Shown: positions 9,676 to 19,736, numbered from the stretch's first letter. The stretch is 64,000 nt of DNA from Chitinophagales bacterium (GCA_026129525.1 JAHCHW010000011.1:1-64000); one strand, 5' to 3'. Numbers and translations: made by a program. Notes: generated by a model from the letters alone, not told the origin.

Positions 9676-11073
9676 TTAAGAGTATATAACCGTTAGTTTC
9701 TCGCTCTCTTTCAGGTATGGGTCGTTCTCCGGTACAATCGGGCGCTTTGCCAAATTGTTGAAGAACATATACAGAAATACTCCGAGAAAACCGATAAAAA
9801 TGAGCAACTCGCCCAAACCGATAGCGGCAAAATTCTTAGGGGCTTCTTCGGCATGATGACCACCCGCTGCATGTGCATCGGCACTGTGCCCGGCTGTTGT
9901 TTCGTGTTTAGCGGCAGTAGCATCGGTTGTGCCATGCTCACCGCCATGCGAAGCATCGGCATAAAGCACCACTTCTTCGGTTGATTTTACTGCTGCATGT
10001 TCGCTGCCGTGGTGTGTAGCCTGCTCGTTATTGTTCGGCTCAAAGAAAGTGTAGTTAAAGAAGTCAACATAGTGCCCGAAAATTAAAAGTGCTGCGCCAA
10101 AACCGATTAAACGGAAATTGCGCTTGGCTCCTCGCTTAATAAGCACCAGCAACGGGAAAACAAAGTTGATAAGCAACGACAAAAACACCGTGAACTTGAA
10201 ATAACCTACATCAAAACGCTTCACCCAAAAGTTGGTGTCTTCAGGTATGTTAGCATACCACTGTAACATAAATTGGTCGAACCACAGGTAAGTCCAGAAA
10301 ATAGAGAAACCGAAAAGCATTTTACCTAAATCGTGCACGTGGTTTTCGTTTACTTTTTCTAAGTACCCTTGCGACTTCAGAAAGATAACAATCAAAATGG
10401 TCATTGCCCATGCCGCGCAACCGTAGCTGGCAAAATTATACCATCCAAACAGGGTAGAATACCAGTGCGGGTCCATGCTCATAATCATATCCCAACTAAC
10501 AGCCGATTCAGTAAGGGCAAACACTACGATAAACGCAGCCGCCAATAACTTAGAGCGCTTGTAAACTTTAGGATCGGTTTGGTCGGTGCGTGCAAAAAAG
10601 TTGTTCATTACTTTCGAGAAGCCGAACCACAGCAATGCGTAGGCTACCAATCTTCCAATCCAGAAAGCCGGAGCAAAATAAATGAGTTTGGTAGTGAACT
10701 TAGGATTGCCGGCACCTTCGTGCAAAATGTGCATTACATGGTCGTACAGCGAATGCACATGACCAAAGCCAAGCAACAAAATACCAAGCAACAGAAAACC
10801 GCCAATGGCAGCAAATGCCGAAAGCGAAAGGAAAATACGCTTCATCAACGTTTGCCATCCGCCATAAGCTAATTGTGTAGCTGCTACCACAAACAAACCG
10901 AACAATCCTATGCCGGTAAAGTAGTACACGTTCAGTGTAATGTTCGACCAAAAACGGGCATGCTTGTTTTCCGGATACATCAGGAACACAAACAGCAATC
11001 CTATCAGTCCGGCACCCATCATCCAAAAGAGCGCTTTCTTAATGGCGGGTGTAAATTCGAATGTTTCTTTCAT
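9676..11073 (-). CDS. actF: Alternative complex III membrane subunit ActF (NrfD-like)
   Basis: 465 residues with about ten membrane helices, matching the quinol:cytochrome c oxidoreductase membrane subunit F. Conserved segments include SVAFALLWFGF-like helices and FALTESAVSWDMIMSMDPHWYSTLFGWY, shared with ActC. A His-rich soluble insertion near residues 345-405 (repeated H, A, E and T) is an oddity of uncertain role. It is the last act gene before ctaC; ACIII and oxidase are known to form a supercomplex in Flavobacterium. Confidence 0.92.
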   Translation of the reverse strand: MKETFEFTPAIKKALFWMMGAGLIGLLFVFLMYPENKHARFWSNITLNVYYFTGIGLFGLFVVAATQLAYGGWQTLMKRIFLSLSAFAAIGGFLLLGILLLGFGHVHSLYDHVMHILHEGAGNPKFTTKLIYFAPAFWIGRLVAYALLWFGFSKVMNNFFARTDQTDPKVYKRSKLLAAAFIVVFALTESAVSWDMIMSMDPHWYSTLFGWYNFASYGCAAWAMTILIVIFLKSQGYLEKVNENHVHDLGKMLFGFSIFWTYLWFDQFMLQWYANIPEDTNFWVKRFDVGYFKFTVFLSLLINFVFPLLVLIKRGAKRNFRLIGFGAALLIFGHYVDFFNYTFFEPNNNEQATHHGSEHAAVKSTEEVVLYADASHGGEHGTTDATAAKHETTAGHSADAHAAGGHHAEEAPKNFAAIGLGELLIFIGFLGVFLYMFFNNLAKRPIVPENDPYLKESEKLTVIYS

Positions 11074-11099
11074 CTCTTTCCTAATTACTTTTCCTGAAA

Positions 11100-11780
11100 T
11101 TATTTTGCAGCAGTTGCCGGAGCCTCTGCGCTAATGCCTGCTAAACTTTTTATGTAATGAATTACCTCCCACCTTTCGTTTACTGAAAGCTGGAAACCGT
11201 AGCCGCCCATCATCCCCTTTCCGTAGCTGATGGAGTAAAACATATTTCCATCTTTAATCTCTTTCAAGCGGCTGGAGTAGGCAGGCGGACGAGCCGTGTA
11301 AGGACCATCGCCTCCATCGGGCAGTTCTACAATTTGTCCGTTGCCTTCACCTTTTTCACCGTGGCACACTTTACAGTTAATTTCATAAAGGCGCTTGCCT
11401 TCCGCTTTGGCAGCATCGGTAAACTCAACGGGATTTTTCAACAGCGCACCGGCTTTGTCGTATTCTTCCTGCCATTTGGCGGGGTCGTGCGTAAAATGGT
11501 TTTTAGCCATATAGCTCAACAGATAAGCTTCGTTGGTTTTAATTTTTTCATCGGCAGGAATAAAGCCGCGCGGAATAGTTCCTTCCACCGGTTTGCGGGC
11601 AGACATGTTGTTGCCTTCAGGGGTAGCAATTTCACTGGCAGAATACGTTTCGTACGCATTGCTGTAAGTCATATCCGGCATGTAAATTCTTCCTGTTTTG
11701 TCCTTACCGGCTTTGCCGCAGGCAACAAGCATTACTCCTGCTGCCAACACCGGAAGTAATCGTATGATTGTGTTTTTCAT
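11100..11780 (-). CDS. actE: Alternative complex III monoheme cytochrome c lipoprotein ActE
   Basis: About 226 residues. A lipoprotein signal (MKNTIIRLLPVLAAGVMLVACG) anchors it to the membrane surface. One heme c motif CKVCH is followed by GEKGEGNGQIVELPDGGDG; the likely distal Met is in YGKGMMGGYGF. This is the ActE monoheme subunit that passes electrons out of the complex. The Met at 11780 is chosen because it begins the signal peptide; the longer frame from 11822 overlaps actD by 11 bases. Confidence 0.92.
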   Translation of the reverse strand: MKNTIIRLLPVLAAGVMLVACGKAGKDKTGRIYMPDMTYSNAYETYSASEIATPEGNNMSARKPVEGTIPRGFIPADEKIKTNEAYLLSYMAKNHFTHDPAKWQEEYDKAGALLKNPVEFTDAAKAEGKRLYEINCKVCHGEKGEGNGQIVELPDGGDGPYTARPPAYSSRLKEIKDGNMFYSISYGKGMMGGYGFQLSVNERWEVIHYIKSLAGISAEAPATAAK

Positions 11781-11811
11781 TGTCTGACTGTCTTTGTGTT
11801 TTACTCCGTTA

Positions 11812-12360
11812 TTACAATTCATCTTTGCCGGAAAATTCTTTGTCTTTTATTTCTACCGCACCTTCTTTCTTGCACAGTTCTTTTATCTCATTCAATTTGT
11901 CGGCAGGATATTTTTCTGCATCGAACACCAATGCAAAACGGTCATCGGTGGTTCTTACATCGTAAATGCGCGGCACGCGACCTGGCCACAGGCGATTACG
12001 AACTAAGTAAGTTAAGGTCATTCCCCAAGCGGCAAATAACACCGTCATTTCAAATGTAATTGGAATAAAAGAAGGAAGAGGCCAGTAGGGCTTTCCACCG
12101 AAATCAATCGGATAGTTGGTGGTCATTACCCAAGTCATGAAGCTAAGCGCCAGCGTGGTTCCTGTGGCTCCAAAGAAAAATCCGGCTGTATGCAGACGGG
12201 TTTCGCGGTAGCCCAAAGCATCCTCCAGTCCGTGAACGGGAAATGGGGTAAGGCTTTCGTAAATTTCAATGCCTTTGGCGCGGATGTGTTCAACGGCATG
12301 AAGATATACCTCTTCATGATCCCACAGTCCTATTACTACTTTATTCGGTTCGTTGCTCAT
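11812..12360 (-). CDS. actD: Alternative complex III subunit ActD (DUF3341)
   Basis: 182 residues. It opens NKVVIGLWDHEEVYLHAVEHIRAKG, a ferredoxin-like cytoplasmic domain, then two membrane helices (HTAGFFFGATGTTLALSFMTW and FIPITFEMTVLFAAWGMTLTY). This is the DUF3341 small subunit, found only in ACIII-type complexes. It carries no cofactor. Its place between actC and actE is the standard order. Confidence 0.93.
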   Translation of the reverse strand: MSNEPNKVVIGLWDHEEVYLHAVEHIRAKGIEIYESLTPFPVHGLEDALGYRETRLHTAGFFFGATGTTLALSFMTWVMTTNYPIDFGGKPYWPLPSFIPITFEMTVLFAAWGMTLTYLVRNRLWPGRVPRIYDVRTTDDRFALVFDAEKYPADKLNEIKELCKKEGAVEIKDKEFSGKDEL

Positions 12361-12387
12361 GTTTATGCAGTTATCCGTTTTGCTGAA

Positions 12388-13839
12388 TTAGTTTTTCGAA
12401 TCTTTATCCAATGGTCCAATAGTGCTCAAACCCACAAAGCCACCGTGTGCAGCGCCTTCTTTCTTCGCTCTTTCGGCTTTTGCCACTTCCGAAGAAATAC
12501 GGAAGATGGCTTTTACCTCGGCAATAGCGATAGTTGGGAAGAAACGCGAGAACAACAGGAACAGGAACAGGAATACTGAAATAGAGCCGGTGTAAATGCC
12601 TATGTCCACCCATGTTGGAGAGAAATATGCCCAGCTTGAAGGCAGGTAATCATCAGCCAATGAGGTAACGATGATTACGAAGCGCTCGAACCACATGCCT
12701 ATGTTTACGAAAATAGAAAGGATGAAGGTTACCCAAAGATTTCTGCGGAGCGACTTAAACCAGTAGAACTGCGGAGAAATCACATTGCAACTCATCATAA
12801 TAATGTATGCCCAAAAATATTTTCCGAGAATACGATTGTAGAAAGCAAACTGCTCATACAGGTAACCGGAGTACCATGCAATAAACAACTCAGTTAAATA
12901 AGCGATACCCACAATAGAACCCGTTAACACAATAATCTTGTTCATGGATTCGATGTGGTTGATGGTAATGTAGTCTTCGAGTTGGAAAAGCTTGCGCGAA
13001 ATAAGCATGAGCGTTTCCACCATGGCAAAACCGGAGAAGATAGCACCCGCCACGAAATACGGAGGGAAAATGGTAGTGTGCCATCCGGGAATAACCGAAG
13101 TTGCGAAGTCGAAAGATACTATGGTGTGCACCGAAAGTACGAGTGGTGTAGAAAGACCGGCTAACACTAATGAAAGCGATTCAAAACGCTGCCAGTTTTT
13201 GGCGGTACCCATCCATCCGAAAGAAAGAATGTTGTAAATCCATTTCCTGATTTTTCCTTTTGAACGGTCGCGGATAGTTCCGAAATCGGGCATTAAACCT
13301 GAATACCAAAACAACAACGATACCGAGAAGTAAGTAGAGATGGCAAATACGTCCCAAAGAAGCGGTGAGTTAAAGTTTACCCAAAGCGGACCGCGGGTGT
13401 TAGGGATAGGAAAAATGAAAGGCGCATCCCATACGCGACCCATGTGGAAGATGGGGAACATACCCGCACAAATTACCGCAAAAATGGTCATCGCTTCTGC
13501 TGCACGGTTAATACCGGTTCTGTAGCGCTGGCGGAACAGCAAAAGAATTGCCGAGATAAGCGTTCCTGCGTGACCGATACCGATCCACCAAACGAAGTTG
13601 GTAATATCCCAAGCCCAACCGATGGTTTTGTTCAATCCCCAAGTTCCTATTCCAAACCAAACTGTCCAACCGAGGCAGAACACGAAAAAGGCGCTGCCTG
13701 CACCGGTAAGCAAAGTGGCAATCCACCACATGGCGGAGTTTCTTTCAGTAGGAGCTACCAAATCGTCTGTGATTTTGGTATAGTTTTTATCCATCCCATT
13801 AATGAGCGGCTCCCTAAATTCCGATTCGTATGCGTGCAT
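12388..13839 (-). CDS. actC: Alternative complex III quinol-oxidising membrane subunit ActC (NrfD family)
   Basis: 483 residues, about ten membrane helices. It begins with a soluble REPLINGMDKNYTKITDDL segment and contains FVWWIGIGHAGTLISAILLLFRQRYRTGINRAAEAMTIFAV, the NrfD/PsrC quinol-binding core with the conserved His and Asp/Glu residues. It is expected to oxidise menaquinol and hand electrons to the iron-sulfur clusters of ActB. Gene order actB-actC-actD and full length support the assignment. Confidence 0.95.
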   Translation of the reverse strand: MHAYESEFREPLINGMDKNYTKITDDLVAPTERNSAMWWIATLLTGAGSAFFVFCLGWTVWFGIGTWGLNKTIGWAWDITNFVWWIGIGHAGTLISAILLLFRQRYRTGINRAAEAMTIFAVICAGMFPIFHMGRVWDAPFIFPIPNTRGPLWVNFNSPLLWDVFAISTYFSVSLLFWYSGLMPDFGTIRDRSKGKIRKWIYNILSFGWMGTAKNWQRFESLSLVLAGLSTPLVLSVHTIVSFDFATSVIPGWHTTIFPPYFVAGAIFSGFAMVETLMLISRKLFQLEDYITINHIESMNKIIVLTGSIVGIAYLTELFIAWYSGYLYEQFAFYNRILGKYFWAYIIMMSCNVISPQFYWFKSLRRNLWVTFILSIFVNIGMWFERFVIIVTSLADDYLPSSWAYFSPTWVDIGIYTGSISVFLFLFLLFSRFFPTIAIAEVKAIFRISSEVAKAERAKKEGAAHGGFVGLSTIGPLDKDSKN

Positions 13840-13881
13840 TATTTATTAGTTAATGGTTATTAGTTAATAGTTAACGTTTGT

Positions 13882-16800
13882 TTATGCGTGGTAATAGTCT
13901 ATCACATCGTATTTCTTCTCTTCATCGCGGTTGCGTACTTGCGTTAAATACAACACATTCGGCATGGTATGAATTTCTTCAATTACTCCAAATGCGCGGC
14001 TGTCGTTAAACTGCTTCAGCACTTCGCTGTTCTTATCGTTTCTGTCGCCAAATGAAATAGCATTGGTAGGGCAAGCGGTTTGGCAAGCGGTAGTTGCTTC
14101 GCCATCCGCCAACGGACGACCGGCTTTTTTCGCATCCAACTTAGCTCCCTGTAAACGCTGCACACAGAACGAACATTTTTCCATTACCCCGCGCGAACGA
14201 ACGGTTACATCGGGGTTCAGCACCATACGGGTAAGCGGCTCGTGCAAACCGAGAGTTTCCGATGCTACATTCTGGTCGTTGCTGGTGCCGTATTGCTTAT
14301 CGAAAGCATCCGCCTGCTGATAATCGTACCAGTTAAATCTTCTCACTTTGTACGGACAGTTGTTAGCGCAGTAACGGGTACCAATGCAACGGTTGTAAGC
14401 CATTTGGTTCAAACCTTCGTTGCTATGGTTAGTAGCAGCTACCGGGCATACGTTTTCGCAAGGTGCATTATCGCAATGCTGGCACATGAGTGGCTGGAAC
14501 ACCACATCGGGGTTGTCCACCTCACCGGTGTAGTAACGGTCAATACGCATCCAGTGCATTTCGCGGGCGCGTATTACCTGATCTTTTCCAACCACCGGTA
14601 CATTGTTCTCGGCATTGCAGGCAACCACACAGGCGCTGCATCCGGTGCAGGTGTTCAGGTCAACCACCATTGTCCAGTGGTGGCCGGGGCGCTCGTGCTT
14701 GTAGTAAAGCGTAACGAGTTCTTCCATGATGTGTTCACGGTCTTCGTTACCGGCACTGTACGCCCTTTTATCTTCTACACTCTTCACATACTCTTTCAGG
14801 GTGGTTTCTTTTACCACTTTGCGGGTTTTAATGCCGCCCAAATCCTGCATGGTAATATTGAAGTGTGTTTGAGTAATAGCTACTTTTTCTGTTTTAGCCG
14901 TTTTGCTGATTTCTGCTTTGGCAATCTCGGTAAAGTTATCGCCCGATTTGCTCAACAACTGAAACACATTCGCACCTACTTTCAACTCATCGTGTGCTAC
15001 CGCAGTGCGTCCGTATCCTACCGCTACGCCAAACACGCCTTCGGGAGTTCCGGGAACACCCACCACAGGAAGTTCTACCGATTGTCCGTTGGCAGTAAGT
15101 TGTGCAACTGCGTATATTTTTTCTTTAAAATCAGGGTCGAGATTGTACCCGTTTTTCACCATCCATGTGGGGCTGGCAATAATGTAGTTGCCCCAGGTAA
15201 CTTTCGAAACTGAATCGGGTAATTCCTGCAACCAAGGGTTATCAGCCCAATAGCCATCGCCTACGGCAATGGACTCGTAAAACTTAACCTGCGTATCGCC
15301 AAACGAAGAAGCTGCAGATGAAACTGCGGTTACTGCATCGGCTACCGAAGAGCCGCTGAAAGAAGCGCTGCCCGAAGCGGGTAATACCACTTCGCCATCG
15401 TGCACCGAGTTATCCCAAAATGCCCAAAAGCCAGAATACTTCGATTGTTTGGTATAAAGGTTCTTCTCCCAGTATTTTTGAATGTATTCGTAGTACGAAC
15501 CGCCCTTTCCTGACCACTTCAACAGTGTTTCGGCAAACGGGCGGGTATCAAATAATTTTGAAATAGTAGGTTGAACCGTATTGAAGACCCCTGTTTTAGG
15601 TTCGGCATCGTTCCAACTTTCTAACCAATGGTTATCGGGGCAAACATATTGGCAGGCAGCCGATGTTTCGTCCAAGCGATTCGCAAACGAAACTGAAAGT
15701 TCCGCTTTCTTTAATGCCTCTGCAAAACCCTTTGCAGGCGAAGTAAATGCCGGATTGCTTTCGTAGAATAACACTGCTTTCACGGTTCCTGCATTCAGCC
15801 CATCTACTAATGCAGTAAGCGATTTATCGGAGCCTTGCTTGGTGTTGTAGGTTCTGTCCCATGTAATAGTGCTTCCGTAGCTGCCGAGTGCGTTGTTGAT
15901 GGCATTTACCAGCACTTGTGCATTGGCATCGTTTGAACCCGAAACTACCAATGCGTTGCCTGCACCGGCCGCTTTCAGTTCTTCGGCTGCTTTGCCCACT
16001 TTAGCATTGGCAGCAGCACCTCCGCCAACAATGACATTGTATAAATCAACCAAGGCTGAAAGTTCTTCGCTTGGTTTAACGGCAATACGTGTATCGGCTT
16101 TGTAGCCTGTAATAGTTGGAACCGACTCAATTTGAATGTGGCGGCTCATGGTCTTTTTATCGGCAGAAACTCTTCTGTTTTCGGCATAGTTGGCAGAGAA
16201 TTCAACCGGTGAAACCCATGTTCCGAGAAAATCGGCACCCACCCCTACTATCACTTTTGCTTTGGCAAAGTTGTAGGAAGGAATTGCACGCTTTCCGAAT
16301 GTTTTTTCGTTAGCGTCAAGAATACCTGAATATGAAACGCCATCGTACGTTAAATGCTCAACAGTAGGATAAGCGGCTTTGAAATCGGCAATTACCGACT
16401 TGGTAGAAGGTGAAATAATGCTGGAAGAAAAGATAACAATCTTTCCGCCCGATGCAGCAATACTTTTCAGCTTCTCTCCTATTTCTTTATCGGCAGTTTC
16501 CCATGTTATGGCTTCTGTTCCCTTCTTGGGACTTTTGTAGCGGGCGCCATCGTAAAGGCTCAGCACTGATGCCTGAGCACGGGCGCTGGTACCACCTTTA
16601 GTAACCACCGAAAGTTTATTGGCTTCTACTTTAATGGGACGGCCTTCGCGGGTTTTTACCAACACGGCACCGTAATCGCCACCTTGGTAAAAGGCGGAGG
16701 CGTAATAGTTAGCCACACCCGGCACTATATCTTCAGGACGCCATACGTAAGGAATAGATTTACGCACAGGCATTTCGCAACTGGCAGCTACCGCAGCAGC

Positions 16801-16980
16801 GGTTACGCTAAAGCCAAGCATTTTCAGGAAGTCTCTCCTGTTCGACTTGCCGGTTGAAATGGGCTCGGTAATAGAACTCAACACAGGCAGTTCGTCCCTG
16901 AACTCCTTCACAGCTATTTGACGAAAGCCCTCTAACTGTTCTTTCTCTTCTATTCCTTTCCAGTAATTTTTTTCAGCCAT
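13882..16980 (-). CDS. actB: Alternative complex III iron-sulfur subunit ActB
   Basis: 1032 residues. A twin-arginine-like start NRRDFLKMLGFSVTAAAVAASC (about residues 46-67) directs export. The N-terminal two thirds resemble molybdopterin oxidoreductases but are known in this family to lack the cofactor. The C-terminal part is NrfC-like: CTGCSACVVAC, CQHCDNAPCENVC, CIGTRYCANNC and CSFC...CQTAC give four cluster sites, usually three [4Fe-4S] and one [3Fe-4S]. They conduct electrons from ActC to ActA. Confidence 0.96.
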   Translation of the reverse strand: MAEKNYWKGIEEKEQLEGFRQIAVKEFRDELPVLSSITEPISTGKSNRRDFLKMLGFSVTAAAVAASCEMPVRKSIPYVWRPEDIVPGVANYYASAFYQGGDYGAVLVKTREGRPIKVEANKLSVVTKGGTSARAQASVLSLYDGARYKSPKKGTEAITWETADKEIGEKLKSIAASGGKIVIFSSSIISPSTKSVIADFKAAYPTVEHLTYDGVSYSGILDANEKTFGKRAIPSYNFAKAKVIVGVGADFLGTWVSPVEFSANYAENRRVSADKKTMSRHIQIESVPTITGYKADTRIAVKPSEELSALVDLYNVIVGGGAAANAKVGKAAEELKAAGAGNALVVSGSNDANAQVLVNAINNALGSYGSTITWDRTYNTKQGSDKSLTALVDGLNAGTVKAVLFYESNPAFTSPAKGFAEALKKAELSVSFANRLDETSAACQYVCPDNHWLESWNDAEPKTGVFNTVQPTISKLFDTRPFAETLLKWSGKGGSYYEYIQKYWEKNLYTKQSKYSGFWAFWDNSVHDGEVVLPASGSASFSGSSVADAVTAVSSAASSFGDTQVKFYESIAVGDGYWADNPWLQELPDSVSKVTWGNYIIASPTWMVKNGYNLDPDFKEKIYAVAQLTANGQSVELPVVGVPGTPEGVFGVAVGYGRTAVAHDELKVGANVFQLLSKSGDNFTEIAKAEISKTAKTEKVAITQTHFNITMQDLGGIKTRKVVKETTLKEYVKSVEDKRAYSAGNEDREHIMEELVTLYYKHERPGHHWTMVVDLNTCTGCSACVVACNAENNVPVVGKDQVIRAREMHWMRIDRYYTGEVDNPDVVFQPLMCQHCDNAPCENVCPVAATNHSNEGLNQMAYNRCIGTRYCANNCPYKVRRFNWYDYQQADAFDKQYGTSNDQNVASETLGLHEPLTRMVLNPDVTVRSRGVMEKCSFCVQRLQGAKLDAKKAGRPLADGEATTACQTACPTNAISFGDRNDKNSEVLKQFNDSRAFGVIEEIHTMPNVLYLTQVRNRDEEKKYDVIDYYHA

Positions 16981-17030
16981 TTTATGGTAATTGTTAATCG
17001 TTATCGGTTAATGGTTATTCGTGCTTGATT

Positions 17031-18308
17031 TTAGTAATGGCAACGCTGGCACTCTGTTCCGCCAATGTTCTCTACTGTTATTTTGCTTAATTCTTTGTTC
17101 TTCAGTTTTTGATGCAGAAGCTCAAAGCCCGAGTAGTAATCGTTCGAAGCAAACTGCACTTCGGTTTGGCGGTGGCAGTTAATACACCACCCCATTGAAA
17201 GCGGAGAGTATTGATAAACTTCTTCCATGGTTTCGATAGGGCCGTGGCAGGTTTGGCACTGCACTTTACCGGCATTTACGTGCTGGGCATGGTTAAAATA
17301 AACATGGTCGGGCAGGTTGTGAATACGCACCCATTCTACCGGTTTTTGAGGCTTGCTGTAGGTTTGCGAGTAAGCATCCCAACCCACTGCTTCGTAAATT
17401 TTGGCAATTTCTTCAGTGCCGTATTGAGGACCTTTGGTTACGTTCTTGTGGCAGTTCATACAAGTATTTACCGAAGGTATGTTGGCATGTTTGCCGGTGT
17501 AAGCGGTGCTGTGGCAATACTGGCAATCAATTTTATGCTTGCCGGCATGCAAAGCGTGCGAATATTTAATTGGTTGGGTGGGTTGATATCCTTGCTGGCG
17601 ACCCAGACTTACCCCCCAGTCAACCGTTTTAAAGCCGAGGTAAACAAAAGCGATAAGACAAAGAGCTACAATAAAATTAGGGCGCTTGTAGAAAGGAACT
17701 TTTGCTACTTGCGGAACGCCATCCTTCTCAGCAATTATTTTGTCGAGCTTGTTGGTAACACCAATCAGAATAGCTACCAATACTATGAGGAAGAACACAA
17801 AGATGTATAAAGAAGCAGAAGGCGCTTTGGTGCCTCCGGTGGTTTCGCCTGCTCCGGCAGCAGGTGCGGCTGTAGTGGTAGGCGCTCCGTAAGCATCGGG
17901 GTTTTCTACATATAGAAGTATCTTTTCAATGTCGGCATCTTTCAGCGAGGCAAATACGTTCATATTAGCCGGACGACTGTTGAGCATGTCGGCAGCATAC
18001 TTGTATCCGCCTTTTACGGCATCATCGTAGTTCTTTATCCATGTATAAAGCCACTGCTTTCCGGTTTTGCCTTTAAAATCACCGGCTGCTTCCCAACGGG
18101 CGGTTACACCCATCAGAGCAGGACCGGTGCCATCTACCTTCGGGTTGTGGCAAGCGGCACAGTTGCCTTTAAACAATGCTTTCCCCTCGTTCCATGCAGC
18201 CTTGTCCACTTCAGCATAGCTGAAAAGGAACGCAAAGCTTAAAACGAAAGTGAGTAAAGTGTTGAAGTAAAATTTACGGGGCTGTGGCAAGTGGTATCTA
18301 TGCTTCAT
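17031..18308 (-). CDS. actA: Alternative complex III multiheme cytochrome c ActA
   Basis: About 425 residues from the ATG at 18308; the longer frame to 18359 lacks a good leader. After a signal sequence, a monoheme cytochrome c-like domain (CAACH about residue 50) is followed by an Ala/Thr-rich linker, a membrane helix (SLYIFVFFLIVLVAILIGV), a second helix and a multiheme domain with CQYCH, CMNCH, CQTCH, CINCH and CQRCH. That makes six CxxCH motifs. It is first in the operon, so the promoter must lie in 18309-18714. Confidence 0.93.
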   Translation of the reverse strand: MKHRYHLPQPRKFYFNTLLTFVLSFAFLFSYAEVDKAAWNEGKALFKGNCAACHNPKVDGTGPALMGVTARWEAAGDFKGKTGKQWLYTWIKNYDDAVKGGYKYAADMLNSRPANMNVFASLKDADIEKILLYVENPDAYGAPTTTAAPAAGAGETTGGTKAPSASLYIFVFFLIVLVAILIGVTNKLDKIIAEKDGVPQVAKVPFYKRPNFIVALCLIAFVYLGFKTVDWGVSLGRQQGYQPTQPIKYSHALHAGKHKIDCQYCHSTAYTGKHANIPSVNTCMNCHKNVTKGPQYGTEEIAKIYEAVGWDAYSQTYSKPQKPVEWVRIHNLPDHVYFNHAQHVNAGKVQCQTCHGPIETMEEVYQYSPLSMGWCINCHRQTEVQFASNDYYSGFELLHQKLKNKELSKITVENIGGTECQRCHY

Positions 18309-18714
18309 TATGACTTGAATTGTCATGGAATTGTAAAAATTGCGCGCAAATATGAACACCGAAGGTTAAATAACCAAAAAAAGGGGGACAAAATTTCTAC
18401 CCGTAATTTGAATATAGAACGAGTTTAAATAAAGCCAATTTAGTGAGTATTGGCGCGGGTTTCAGCCGCCTTTTAAAACATTAGAGACATCGCATGTGCT
18501 CTGCTGTGGATAACTAAAAGATAAGAGAGCACCACTTTTGCATGGCTAAACGCTTATTTTTTTTTGCGAAGCAAGATTTAGACAGTTTAATCGGCAATAA
18601 AACAACGAGAAAAAATTATTGGAATATTGTAACTACAACGAAAAGCTGAAATAAAAAAAGGGCTGGGAATTTATCATCTTCCCGCCCTTGTGTATCAAGA
18701 ATTTTCTTCTTTTA
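18309..18714. other. Intergenic region upstream of actA
   Basis: About 400 bases hold the promoter of the actA operon (minus strand) and the 3' end of the minus-strand gene at 18715. I see no convincing ORF. It contains a DnaA-box-like TGTGGATAA (18505-18513) inside a long inverted repeat GTGCTCT (18496-18502) / AGAGCAC (18526-18532). No clear TAnnTTTG promoter element could be fixed. Confidence 0.5.
18653..18690 (-). terminator. Terminator of the T9SS cargo gene
   Basis: On the minus strand, AAGGGCGGGAA pairs imperfectly with TTCCCAGCCCTT across a short AT-rich loop and is followed by a T run. It lies about 25 bases after the stop of the gene at 18715-19575. Confidence 0.8.
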
Positions 18715-19575
18715 CTAAGGAACTCTTGAAAGTCTTGCTGCTGATTTCCAACTGTCTGTTTTTACGGTTACAACGTATGTGCCCGGAATGAGGTTGGCTA
18801 CGCTGAACGTTACAGTGGTTGTTCCTCTGATAAGTTGTGTAGGAATTGTCATTAGTATAGCTCCATTCATGTTGGCTACTTCTACAGTAGCTGCCTGAGG
18901 TTTGTTCGACAGAATGAAAAGGTTCACATCGCTTTTTGCCGGGTTGGGTGTCATTTTAAGCGCGTTGGTTGGTGCCTGCTCAGCTGATTCAAGACCTGCA
19001 ATTACGAATGGTGAAGACATTGCTTCATACACCGGGTATCCTATTCCGGCATCATCGCCCGAAAAGTAAATATCGTCAACTATGTATTGAGGAGAATATC
19101 CATTACCTCTGAAGTTAATATAAATGCTATGAGGACCGGTTAGGTTCTCTATTTCAGCGCTGTAGATGTTTACGCTAGCATCGGTAATTTCCATTTCTAC
19201 ACTATCTATTTGGGTAAGAACACCTTGAGTATTAACGACATTTACCAAAAACCATCTGCGGCAAGGCAGTGAACCTGAACGGTGAAGTTTGTAGCTGAAC
19301 TTCAGTGTCTCTTTTCCATTAAAAGTTAGAAATGGCGTTGCCAAGCCTGTTACCTGATCGGCAGAATATTCCAAACCGGTAATAAAACTTTGATGACCGC
19401 TTATTGGGGAATAAGTTTCAACATTCATATCGCTGAAAGCCCAGTTTTGTTGTTTTAGCATTTCCTTGGTTGATTGCCCTTGTCCACCTTCAAAATCTTC
19501 GGTGAATTGAGCAAAACCGGTTGTGGTAGCTGCTATTAATAATGCTGTTGAAATTGCGCGTAAATTGAGTTTCAT
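18715..19575 (-). CDS. Secreted protein with type IX secretion sorting domain
   Basis: 286 residues. Signal peptide MKLNLRAISTALLIAATTTGFAQ, then FTEDFEGG, a common opening of jelly-roll/choice-of-anchor domains in Bacteroidota. The middle has strand-rich segments (YIVDDIYFSGDD). The last 80 residues (MTPNPAKSDVNLFIL ... LIPGTYVVTVKTDSW) form a type A sorting domain, so it should cross the outer membrane by the T9SS. No enzyme motif is visible; adhesion or a surface structural role is possible. Confidence 0.85.
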   Translation of the reverse strand: MKLNLRAISTALLIAATTTGFAQFTEDFEGGQGQSTKEMLKQQNWAFSDMNVETYSPISGHQSFITGLEYSADQVTGLATPFLTFNGKETLKFSYKLHRSGSLPCRRWFLVNVVNTQGVLTQIDSVEMEITDASVNIYSAEIENLTGPHSIYINFRGNGYSPQYIVDDIYFSGDDAGIGYPVYEAMSSPFVIAGLESAEQAPTNALKMTPNPAKSDVNLFILSNKPQAATVEVANMNGAILMTIPTQLIRGTTTVTFSVANLIPGTYVVTVKTDSWKSAARLSRVP

Positions 19576-19736
19576 GATTTCCTTTTTTAGTTCTTGCCTC
19601 CTCTTACGGCTTCATTCAACGCTTTGTTACAGAAAAGCGAAAAATAATTGGGAGAATTTTAAACTGAATAGGTTGAACTACATGATAAACGTACATTTAT
19701 CATGTAAAATGAAAAAACACTAAAAAGAGAGTTGTG

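Noticed and set aside
14242-15213. Long plus-strand open frame (323 codons) inside actB
   Set aside because: It is antisense to strongly supported iron-sulfur cluster coding sequence and has the low-complexity composition of a shadow frame.
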